Shown: positions 8,369-15,613 of the stretch, piece by piece
Layout: the number at the start of each line of letters is the position of its first letter
Position numbering within the stretch: the stretch's first letter is position 1
Source: Caballeronia grimmiae
GTDB lineage: Bacteria > Pseudomonadota > Gammaproteobacteria > Burkholderiales > Burkholderiaceae
Assembly: GCF_000698555.1 (NCBI RefSeq)
Contig: NZ_JFHE01000041.1
Span: 1-47,150, forward strand
Direction: 5' to 3'
Length of the DNA: 47,150 nucleotides
Program-made: the position numbers and the translations under genes
Notes under the pieces: generated by a model
Database searches by the model: none
Told to the model about the DNA's origin: nothing
What the model saw: the letters and a program-made list of their open reading frames with translations, nothing else

Positions 8369-9934
8369 CTACAAGCCATAAGCACGAATCTTGTGATCGA
8401 AGCCCGCAACGAAGAGCTGTCCGTTGACGACTGTCGGCGACGTGAAGATACCTCCCGTCACACGATCCGCTTGGGGCAGATTGTTGGTACTCCACAGCTG
8501 TGAGCCACTCTGTGCATCGACGGCGAAGACCTCGCTTCCAATGCCGTCGGCGTAATAGACAACGCCGTTCGCGACGATCGGTGAGATTGCCGGGTTCGCT
8601 CCTGCCGAGTTCACGCCCACGGGCAGATTCCATGCGATCGCGACCGAGCAGTCCGACTGAATCGACAACGCAACGAGGCCGTGCCGGACGAGGCCCGTAC
8701 TCGAATCGACCGGATTCGCCAGATAAATTCGATTGAGCGCCGGATCGAATGCCGGCAAGCCGATGAAACCTCCCGACGGGGTGCTGCGGCCTATCTGAAA
8801 CGAATAGATGGGACCGTCGGCAAGCGTATTGCGGTCGTAGATGTGCAGTATGCCGGTCTTCTGCATCGCGGCCAGCATCGGATGGCATGCGGGGGTCTGA
8901 AAGAGCAGGGGCGTTGCGCCAAAGTCCACGTCGACGGTCGTCGAGAGCGGCGGCGCATTGGCCGCATCGATCGTCAGGTAGGGCGTGAGCCTGACGACGT
9001 GTTCGGCGTAAGAAGAGTTCTGCGTATCCGCAAAGGCGTTGCCGGTGGCCGTGTAGATCCATAGGCCGTTCGGCGAGATGGATACACCGCCCGGACCCCA
9101 GATTCCGCCTCCATCGGGACCGGTCTCGCCGGTCGTGTACCACCTTTGCAGTACCGCGAGGTTCGCGGTCGAGACACGCACGATCTGACCGTGGTAAGGC
9201 CGCCTGTCGCATGGGCCGGCGGTAGTGACGTAGATGTCGGAGCCGCTCAGCGTGGGGCTGCCGAAGACGATCGTCCGCGGCGAAGCGTTCGCTGCGTCGA
9301 GCAACTGAGTCCACGGCATGACGTCGGCGCCCGTCGACAGGTCGAGCGCGTGCAGGAAGCCGTAGCCCGTGACCACGTACATCCGGTTGGTGTTCCGGTC
9401 GAGCGTCGGCGTGCCGATCGTGCCCACGAAGCCTTGCGACGCGTCGAAATTGCCACAGCTCGTTTGCACCGTAGGCGCCTGCACGCTCCAGATGATCGCG
9501 CCGGTCGCTGCATTCAGGGCCACGATTCGGCCCGACCACGTCGCGGCATACACGACATCGGTCGGTTTGCCGTTGATCTGGACTCCCGTGACGAGCGTCG
9601 GCTGCGTGGTGATGGGACCGCCTATGTCGGTGGCCCAGTGCGCGCGTAATTGCGATACGTTGCCTGTGTTCAACACGCGCTCGACCGCGTTGAACCCGGA
9701 GCGCTGACGATCCACTCCGAATGTCGGCCAGTCCGTTGCATCGATGAGCGCGGCGGCGCCTGGAATCGTCGACGCCGTGTTCCTGCTTAATTCAGGACTC
9801 GCGACGAACGGTGGGTCCCTGCGAGGCGCACTTCCGCTTCCGGCACCCTGGGCCAACGCCGCAGTCATCGATAAAGTGGACGCCATGCCGAGAAGCACCG
9901 CGAAAACGCGATGCGCGCAGTCGATTCGTTTCAT
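8369..9934 (-). CDS. Exported PQQ-like beta-propeller protein
   Basis: A 521-residue protein with a clear N-terminal signal peptide (MKR, hydrophobic core FAVLLGMASTLSMTAALAQ, likely cleavage after ALA). The mature part carries repeated beta-propeller blades of the PQQ/quinoprotein-like type: VALNAATGAIIWSVQ, LHALDLSTGADVMPW and VFAVDAQSGSQLWSTNN show the A-x-D-x-x-T/S-G-x-x-x-W blade signature. It lacks the dehydrogenase features (vicinal Cys pair, cytochrome domain) that would mark a true PQQ alcohol dehydrogenase, so catalysis is not supported. Structural or binding roles in the periplasm are possible. Function is unknown. The ATG at 9934 is preceded by GAGAGG. A longer frame to 10063 would put non-signal sequence ahead of the signal peptide. 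It is transcribed alone. Confidence 0.82.
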   Translation of the reverse strand: MKRIDCAHRVFAVLLGMASTLSMTAALAQGAGSGSAPRRDPPFVASPELSRNTASTIPGAAALIDATDWPTFGVDRQRSGFNAVERVLNTGNVSQLRAHWATDIGGPITTQPTLVTGVQINGKPTDVVYAATWSGRIVALNAATGAIIWSVQAPTVQTSCGNFDASQGFVGTIGTPTLDRNTNRMYVVTGYGFLHALDLSTGADVMPWTQLLDAANASPRTIVFGSPTLSGSDIYVTTAGPCDRRPYHGQIVRVSTANLAVLQRWYTTGETGPDGGGIWGPGGVSISPNGLWIYTATGNAFADTQNSSYAEHVVRLTPYLTIDAANAPPLSTTVDVDFGATPLLFQTPACHPMLAAMQKTGILHIYDRNTLADGPIYSFQIGRSTPSGGFIGLPAFDPALNRIYLANPVDSSTGLVRHGLVALSIQSDCSVAIAWNLPVGVNSAGANPAISPIVANGVVYYADGIGSEVFAVDAQSGSQLWSTNNLPQADRVTGGIFTSPTVVNGQLFVAGFDHKIRAYGL

Positions 9935-10329
9935 GCCACACCTCTCGAGCGAGACAGTACCCGGATGCAACGGTCTGTGGGATATGAAAGAGCAAAGCGC
10001 GCGCACGAGCGCCACAGGTTCAGCGTGTCGGCTGTGCGGGACGGTCGATGTCCGCGCGAGCAACGGCGTGCAAGCGCGTCACCTTGTTATAGCAGGTCTT
10101 ACGGCGATGCGTTGACCGCTTCAGGTCTGGACATTCGTCGATAAAACGAACGTGCGCGGATTTGCGTCCTGGCTCATGCCGTTATCGCGGCGAGGTTCGA
10201 TGCAACCGCTGGTCGGAGATGAAGATGCCGCTTAGCGAGCGAGCTTCGAAGGCTGCACACGCGGCACACAGGCGAGCCGTGAATCACGGAACGACGCTGA
10301 ACTTGAGGGCAAACACGGATACGCTGCGG
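9935..10329. other. Intergenic region upstream of the beta-propeller gene
   Basis: About 395 bases between two minus-strand genes (the start of the propeller gene and the end of the ArsH-like gene). It should hold the propeller gene's promoter, but no convincing sigma-70 pair stands out. The short open frames here overlap each other on both strands and have no recognisable similarity. I see no repeat or RNA gene. Confidence 0.45.
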
Positions 10330-11052
10330 TCAGATGGCCGATTGATTTACCCGCTTCATCAACGCCTCGGCGCTCTCCTTGCGTTCGCTATACCGGTCTA
10401 CGAGGTACGGACCAATGTCGCGCGTCAGCAGCGTGAATTTGACCAGTTCCTCCATGACGTCCACGACGCGGTCGAAATATGCTGAAGCTTTCAGGCGGCC
10501 CGCTTCGTCGAACTCCATGAACGCCTTGGCCACCGACGACTGGTTGGGAATGGTCAGCATGCGCATCCATCGTCCAAGCACGCGCATCTGGTTGACGGCG
10601 TTGAACGACTGCGAGCCGCCGCTGACCTGCATCACCGCGAGCGTCTTGCCCTGGGTCGGCCGCAACGCTCCGACCGAAAGAGGAATCCAGTCGATCTGCG
10701 CCTTCATGATGCCGGTCATTGCGCCGTGCCGCTCGGGCGAGCACCACACCATCCCTTCCGACCACAGTACCAGCTCGCGCAGCTCGGCCACCTTGGGATG
10801 GGTCTCCGGCGCGTCGTCCGGCAACGGCAAGCCGCTCGGATTGAATGTGCGCACTTCGGCGCCCATCGCCGTGAGTAAGCGCGCGGCTTCTTCGCTCAGC
10901 AGACGGCTGAACGAACGCTCGCGCAGCGAACCGTAGAGCAGCAGGAAGCGCGGAGGATGGCGCGAGGCTTCAACAGGCTGCAGGCGATTGATGTCGGGTA
11001 CCCGAAACAGCGCTGGATCGACCTGCGGGAGATCATTGGTGAGATCGGACAC
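10330..11052 (-). CDS. arsH: ArsH-type NADPH-dependent FMN reductase
   Basis: A 240-residue flavodoxin-fold protein of the ArsH family. The phosphate-binding loop for FMN is visible as LLYGSLRERSFSR at about residues 39-51, followed by WCSPERHGAMTGIMKAQIDWIP, both hallmarks of ArsH. Known ArsH proteins are NADPH:FMN oxidoreductases. Several oxidise trivalent organoarsenicals to the less toxic pentavalent forms, and others act as quinone or azo reductases. Here no arsR, arsB, acr3 or arsC lies nearby, so it is an orphan copy and an arsenic role is uncertain. It starts with GTG at 11052, preceded by a GAGGG ribosome site. It is separated by about 380 bases from the dgkA 3' end and is probably monocistronic. 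Confidence 0.88.
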   Translation of the reverse strand: MSDLTNDLPQVDPALFRVPDINRLQPVEASRHPPRFLLLYGSLRERSFSRLLSEEAARLLTAMGAEVRTFNPSGLPLPDDAPETHPKVAELRELVLWSEGMVWCSPERHGAMTGIMKAQIDWIPLSVGALRPTQGKTLAVMQVSGGSQSFNAVNQMRVLGRWMRMLTIPNQSSVAKAFMEFDEAGRLKASAYFDRVVDVMEELVKFTLLTRDIGPYLVDRYSERKESAEALMKRVNQSAI

Positions 11053-11431
11053 GTTTTCCCTCTGTGATTATTTCCGTATTGCTCGGGCGCGCTTGTACCA
11101 GTCCGGAGCGAGGCGCCGTTGGCTGCCGTATCAAGAGTCGACGGGCAACGATCGGTGTATACCGGAGAGAGACATTACACGAGCCATCTGCGCGGATAAT
11201 GCGTAGCTTTTTCGCATTTCGGGAAAGGCTTGCAAGGTACTTCCGCGCTTCGAACGGACGCAACAGTGCGGCTTGACTGAAATCGGACGTAGTCACAGGC
11301 CCAGGCACTTTGCGGCTCAGCGAGCCACATTGCACATGATGACGCTTGCCCGCGCACATCATCCCGCCACGCCCCCTCAAGTTTCCCCATCCCCCGCCGA
11401 CATACAGATCAGTCACGTCGACACGCGCGCG
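11053..11431. other. Intergenic region between arsH and dgkA
   Basis: About 380 bases between two minus-strand genes. It must include the arsH promoter. I see no convincing coding frame, repeat or terminator with a T-tract, and no recognisable ArsR-type operator dyad. Confidence 0.4.
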
Positions 11432-11872
11432 TCACAGATGCGTGCTCAGCCATCGCCACGCATGCGGGCCGCAGATCATGCCCCAGGTCATCGCGCTGAT
11501 CACGATCGACACGGTGACCGCCGCGCTGCCGCAGTCCTTCGCCCGCCCGGAGAGCTCGTGCCGTTCCAGCGAGATGCGGTCGATCGTCGCCTCGATGCTC
11601 GAATTGATCAGCTCGACGAGCAGCACCAGCAGCACCGACGCCGCGAGCAGCACGCGCTCCGCCGTGCTCACCGGGACGAAGAAGGCGATCGGCAGCAGCA
11701 CGATGGCCGCGCAGGCTTCCTGACGGAACGCGCTTTCCTCGCGCCAGGTGACGGCGATGCCGTCCCACGAGTGACGCAGCGCAAAGAGGCCGCGCAGCAG
11801 CCCGCGCCGTTTGACGATGGCGCTGCCGGTGGCGGAAGACGGTGACTTGGATGATGGAGTTGGCCGGACCAT
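11432..11872 (-). CDS. dgkA: Diacylglycerol kinase (prokaryotic DgkA type)
   Basis: A 146-residue integral inner-membrane enzyme that phosphorylates diacylglycerol to phosphatidic acid, recycling the lipid by-product of periplasmic glucan and lipid A modification. The family core is clear: an N-terminal amphipathic part, EESAFRQEACAA, three membrane helices, and the active-site signature ELINSSIEATIDRISLERHELSGRAKD containing the catalytic Glu and metal-binding residues. It has an approximately 24-residue N-terminal extension rich in Ser/Pro compared with E. coli DgkA (122 residues). It is divergent from the cellulose operon. A functional link is conceivable because BcsG transfers phosphoethanolamine from phosphatidylethanolamine and so releases diacylglycerol, but that is inference from adjacency. 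Confidence 0.92.
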   Translation of the reverse strand: MVRPTPSSKSPSSATGSAIVKRRGLLRGLFALRHSWDGIAVTWREESAFRQEACAAIVLLPIAFFVPVSTAERVLLAASVLLVLLVELINSSIEATIDRISLERHELSGRAKDCGSAAVTVSIVISAMTWGMICGPHAWRWLSTHL

Positions 11873-11933
11873 GACGCGACGTGGCGGTTATTTGTTTGAA
11901 GGATGCCCGAGTTGAACCGAACTGTCCGACATT

Positions 11934-12107
11934 ATGCGTTTGTTCCGCCCGCTCTTCGGCAGCACGGGCGCGGAAATTCATCCCGAAGCGCCAGCTCCGC
12001 CCAGCCAGCCGCGCCGGCCAGCCAGCCGCTCGCCGGCAACCGTCGCCACGATGCCACACATCCGCCGCGCGGCGCGCGCCCCCGACTCCTCCCCGATCTG
12101 CCGATGA
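11934..12107 (+). CDS. Candidate small Pro/Arg-rich protein coupled to bcsB
   Basis: A 57-codon frame, MRLFRPLFGSTGAEIHPEAP followed by a Pro/Arg/Ser-rich tail. Its TGA stop (12105-12107) overlaps the bcsB ATG (12104) as ATGA, the same coupling used at several other junctions of this operon. The first twenty residues have a phi-x-x-LF-x-x-FG-x-x-G pattern that loosely recalls the start of BcsP-type accessory proteins of betaproteobacteria, but the match is weak and the protein is short. No strong ribosome site precedes it. The alternative is that this is untranslated leader. An overlapping frame from 11903 also reads through in phase with bcsB, so reading capacity alone proves little in DNA this GC-rich. 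Confidence 0.35.
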   Translation: MRLFRPLFGSTGAEIHPEAPAPPSQPRRPASRSPATVATMPHIRRAARAPDSSPICR

Positions 12108-14422
12108 AATTCGCCGTACGCTTCTGCCTGTCGCTGGCAATGGCCGCCCGCGCGCTCGATGCCGCCGCGCTGCCCGCCGCTGTTCCCGCATCGCCCGAAG
12201 CGCCGGCCAGCGCCAGTGCCGCCGCCGTCGCCGTTAACGGGAACGCCAACGCCAACGCCAACGCCAACGCCAACGCCAACGCCAACGCCAACGCCAGCGC
12301 CACGACCATCCACGTCCCGTTCTCCGCGCTCGGCGCGTGGCAGCCGCTGCAGCTGCGCGGCCTTGAAGACGCGCGCTCAGTGGCGCTCGGCGTGCGGCTC
12401 GACCGCGTCGTCACCGGCGCGCGCCTGCGTCTTCGCTATACGTATTCGCCCGCGCTGCTCTTCCCGCTGTCGCACGTGAAGGTGTCGATCAACAACGAAG
12501 TCATCGCCACCGTGCCGTTCGACAAGGAGCACGCCGGCTCGGTCGTCACGCAGGACATCCCGCTCGATCCGCGCCTCTTCACCGATTACAACCAGTTCGG
12601 GCTGCGCTTCATCGGCCATTACACGCTCGATCACTGCGAAGATCCCGCGAACACCGCGCTGTGGGCCGACGTCAGCCCGGCGAGCGAATTCATCCTCGAT
12701 ACCGCGCCGATCAAGCTGCCGAACGATCTCGCCCTGTTGCCCGCGCCGTTCTTCGATGCCCGCGACGTCAACCGCCTCACGCTCCCGTTCGTGCTGCCCG
12801 CATCGCCCGACACCGCGACGCTCAAAAGCGCGGGCGTGCTCGCATCCTGGTTCGGCTCGCTCGCCGATTACCGGCAGGCGCGCTTCCCGGCGCTCGGCGC
12901 GTTGCCCGCGAACGAGCACGCGGTCGTCATCGGTACGCGCGACCGCTTGCCGGCTGGTCTCGACCTGCCGCGCATCGACGGGCCGACGATCCTCGTCGCC
13001 GATAACCCCGGCTCCGCCGATCGCAAGCTGCTGATCGTGACCGGCCGCAACGCAACGGAAGTCGATCAGGCGGTCTATGCGCTCGTGCTCGGCCGCACCG
13101 CCATGTCGGGCGCGTCCGCGAAGGTCGAGCGCGTCGACATCGGCAAGCCGCGCGAGCCCTACGACGCGCCGCGCTGGATGCCGACCAACCGCCCGGTGAG
13201 CTTCAAGGAGCTCGTCAGCGATACGTCGCAACTGCAGGTGTCGGGAAGCGCGCCCGACGCGATCCGCCTCAATCTGCGCGTGCCCGCCGATCTGTTCTCG
13301 TGGAACTCCGCGGGCGTGCCGCTGAATCTGAAGTACCGCTATACCGCGCCGACCGTGCAGAACAACTCCGCGCTCGCCGTCGATATCAACGACCAGCTCG
13401 TGAAGTCGTTCCGCCTGCCCGTCGCCAAAGCCGACGACAGCGAGGGCCGCATCCAGTTGCCGCTGCTGTCCGGCGCGAACAGCGGCGCGGCCAACGCGCT
13501 CGACATTCCCGCGTTCCGCGTCGGGAGCTCGAACCAGTTGCAGTTGCGCTTCAACCTCGATTCGCAGAAGACCGGTCTGTGCGCGGGCGTGCCGACCAAT
13601 CCGGCGCGTGCGGCCGTCGATCCCGATTCGACCATCGACTTCTCCGGCTTCGTGCATTACGCGCAGATGCCGAACCTCGCGTACTTCGCGAACAGCGGCT
13701 TCCCGTTCACGCGATACGCCGATCTCTCGCAAACGGCCATCGTGATTCCCGACCGTCCCGCTCCGAGCGAACTCGAAGCGATGCTGACGATGCTCGGTCA
13801 CATGGGTCAATGGACCGGCTTTCCGAGCCTGCGCGTGACGATCGCGCGTCCCGGCGACGTGCCCGCGCTCGCGCAGAAGGATCTGCTCGTGATCGGCGGT
13901 GCGCCGTCGTCGCCGGTGTTCGCACGCTGGCGCGATGCGCTGCCGCTCAGCATCGGCAATCCGGCCGCGCAAAAGGACGGGCTCGCGCGGGCGGCGTTCT
14001 CGATTCAGGAGCAGTGGCGCGACGGCAAGCGTGTCACGCACGGCGGCGCATCGCTCGATCAGAGCGGACCGCTCGCCGCGCTCATGGGCTTCCAGTCGCC
14101 GGGCGCGGAAGGGCGCAGCGTGATCGCGCTGGCCGCGACCGACCACGGCCGTCTCGGCGACCTGCTCGACGTGCTCGAACGGTCCGAGCGCATCACGCAA
14201 GTGCAGGGCGACGTGTCGCTCGTGCGGCGCGGCGGCGTCGACAGCATGCGCGTCGGCGAGAGTTATGTCGTCGGCTATGTGCCGTGGTACGCGAAGCTGT
14301 GGAGCCACGCGGTGGAGCATCCGGTGCTGCTCGGTCTGTTCGGCGCGCTCTCGGGCCTGCTGCTCGCCGTCGCCGCATTCGCCGCGCTTCAGGAACTGGC
14401 CTCGCGCCGCAAGGGGCTTTGA
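12104..14422 (+). CDS. bcsB: Cellulose synthase periplasmic subunit BcsB
   Basis: A 772-residue periplasmic, membrane-anchored partner of BcsA, close to the E. coli length of 779. It starts with a signal peptide (MKFAVRFCLSLAMAARALDAAALPA). Next comes an Ala/Asn linker made by a hexanucleotide repeat, then two carbohydrate-binding-like plus flavodoxin-like repeats (first starting near VPFSALGAWQPLQLRG, second near MPTNRPVSFKELVSDTSQLQVSG), and finally a single C-terminal membrane helix (about residues 740-765, HPVLLGLFGALSGLLLAVAA) that packs against BcsA. It guides the nascent glucan through the periplasm. I chose the ATG at 12104 because it opens the signal peptide. Being first in the operon, ahead of Z, C, E, F, Q and A, is unlike the E. 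coli order in which A precedes B. Confidence 0.93.
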   Translation: MKFAVRFCLSLAMAARALDAAALPAAVPASPEAPASASAAAVAVNGNANANANANANANANANASATTIHVPFSALGAWQPLQLRGLEDARSVALGVRLDRVVTGARLRLRYTYSPALLFPLSHVKVSINNEVIATVPFDKEHAGSVVTQDIPLDPRLFTDYNQFGLRFIGHYTLDHCEDPANTALWADVSPASEFILDTAPIKLPNDLALLPAPFFDARDVNRLTLPFVLPASPDTATLKSAGVLASWFGSLADYRQARFPALGALPANEHAVVIGTRDRLPAGLDLPRIDGPTILVADNPGSADRKLLIVTGRNATEVDQAVYALVLGRTAMSGASAKVERVDIGKPREPYDAPRWMPTNRPVSFKELVSDTSQLQVSGSAPDAIRLNLRVPADLFSWNSAGVPLNLKYRYTAPTVQNNSALAVDINDQLVKSFRLPVAKADDSEGRIQLPLLSGANSGAANALDIPAFRVGSSNQLQLRFNLDSQKTGLCAGVPTNPARAAVDPDSTIDFSGFVHYAQMPNLAYFANSGFPFTRYADLSQTAIVIPDRPAPSELEAMLTMLGHMGQWTGFPSLRVTIARPGDVPALAQKDLLVIGGAPSSPVFARWRDALPLSIGNPAAQKDGLARAAFSIQEQWRDGKRVTHGGASLDQSGPLAALMGFQSPGAEGRSVIALAATDHGRLGDLLDVLERSERITQVQGDVSLVRRGGVDSMRVGESYVVGYVPWYAKLWSHAVEHPVLLGLFGALSGLLLAVAAFAALQELASRRKGL
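12242..12295 (+). repeat. Perfect hexanucleotide tandem repeat (AACGCC) x9 inside bcsB
   Basis: Nine exact copies of AACGCC, encoding nine Asn-Ala dipeptides just after the BcsB signal peptide. The unit is a multiple of three, so gain or loss of copies changes linker length by two residues without a frameshift. The following bases (AGCGCC, Ser-Ala) look like a degraded tenth copy. Confidence 0.97.
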
Positions 14423-14425
14423 GCG

Positions 14426-15613
14426 ATGACTTCCGTTCTTCGCTGTCTGGCCGGCGTGATCGCGATGGCGGCGCTCGGCGTGGCTCTCGCCGCGAACACA
14501 AGCGCGGGTGAACTCGCCGCGCAAGGCGAGGGCGCGAGCGCGCCGCTCGTCTGTCAGCCGTCGTGGCCGCGCTGGGATGCTTTCAAGCGCGGCTTCGTCT
14601 CGAAGGACGGCCGCGTGATCGACGTCGGCTCGGCCGATGAACGCACGGTGTCGGAAGGGCAGTCGTACGGGCTCTTCTTCGCGCTCGTCGCCAACGACCG
14701 CGCGAGCTTCGACACGATCCTCCACTGGACCGAAGACAAGCTCGCCGCCGGCGACCTCACCGCGCGTCTGCCCGCGTGGCTGTGGGGCCGCGACGCGTCG
14801 GGCGCGTTGCGTGTGCTGGATACGAACGCCGCCTCGGACGCCGATCTGTGGATCGCCTACGCGCTGCTCGAAGCGGGCCGCGCGTGGGGCGAGCGCAGCT
14901 ATACGGCGCGCGGCGCAGCGCTCGCGCGGCGCGTGCTGGACGAGGAAAGCCCGATGGCGCCGGGCCTCGGCCTCACGCTCTTGCCCGGCCCGGCAGGGTT
15001 TCATCCGTCAGCCGATGTGTGGCGCGTGAATCCCAGCTACGCGCCGCTGCAGGTGATTCGCGGCATCGGCGCACGGCTTGCGGACGATGCGCGCTGGCCG
15101 CGCCTCGCCGCATCGTCGGCGCGCATGCTGATCGATTCCGCGCCGCGCGGATTCTCGCCCGACTGGGCGCTGTATCGGGCCAATCACGGTTTCGAGCCGG
15201 ACGGCGATACCCAGGCCGAAAGCGCCTACAACGCGATCCGCGTCTATCTGTGGGCGGGCATGCTGGCCTCGTCCGACGATGCGCGCGCCGGTCTCCTGCA
15301 ACGCTTCGCCCCGTTCGCAGCCTACATCGGCGAGCACGGTGCGCCGCCCGAGCGCGTCGATACGCGCACGGGCCGCGCCGGTCCGAACGACGGCAACGCG
15401 GGCTTCTCCGCCGCCGCCGTGCCGTTCCTCACGGCGCTGGGCGAGACGCGTCTCGCGGACGCTCAGGCCGCCCGAGCGCAAGCCGAAACCGCGCCCGGCT
15501 ATTACACGAGCGTGCTGACGCTGTTCGGCCTCGGCTGGCGCGAGGGACGTTACCGCTTCGCGGCGGACGGCGCGTTGCAGACGGCGGCATCGCAATGCGG
15601 AGGCATCCGCTGA
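14426..15613 (+). CDS. bcsZ: Periplasmic endo-1,4-beta-glucanase BcsZ (GH8)
   Basis: A 395-residue family 8 glycoside hydrolase that trims cellulose during export. It has a signal peptide (MTSVLRCLAGVIAMAALGVALAANT). The GH8 landmarks are in order: SEGQSYGLFFALVANDRASFD with the general-acid Glu at about residue 74, SDADLWIAYALLEA with the catalytic/substrate Asp at about residue 135, and QAESAYNAIRVYLWAGM further on. Length is close to E. coli BcsZ (368 residues). It begins three bases after the bcsB stop and ends by overlapping the bcsC start (TGATG), so it is translated as part of the operon. Loss of BcsZ usually alters cellulose quality rather than abolishing it. Confidence 0.93.
   Translation: MTSVLRCLAGVIAMAALGVALAANTSAGELAAQGEGASAPLVCQPSWPRWDAFKRGFVSKDGRVIDVGSADERTVSEGQSYGLFFALVANDRASFDTILHWTEDKLAAGDLTARLPAWLWGRDASGALRVLDTNAASDADLWIAYALLEAGRAWGERSYTARGAALARRVLDEESPMAPGLGLTLLPGPAGFHPSADVWRVNPSYAPLQVIRGIGARLADDARWPRLAASSARMLIDSAPRGFSPDWALYRANHGFEPDGDTQAESAYNAIRVYLWAGMLASSDDARAGLLQRFAPFAAYIGEHGAPPERVDTRTGRAGPNDGNAGFSAAAVPFLTALGETRLADAQAARAQAETAPGYYTSVLTLFGLGWREGRYRFAADGALQTAASQCGGIR

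Noticed and set aside
11903..12103. N-terminally extended bcsB start at 11903
   Set aside because: The extension would place 67 hydrophilic residues ahead of a clear signal peptide. ATG 12104 is the sensible start.
12242..12295. Short tandem repeat as a CRISPR array
   Set aside because: The unit is six bases with no spacers and lies in a coding frame. It is a microsatellite.
12377..15004. 875-codon minus-strand frame across bcsB and bcsZ
   Set aside because: It is a shadow of two clear genes with no motifs.
14776..15612. Extension of bcsC back to 14776
   Set aside because: The extra frame overlaps bcsZ throughout and has Arg-rich shadow composition. The signal peptide begins at 15613.
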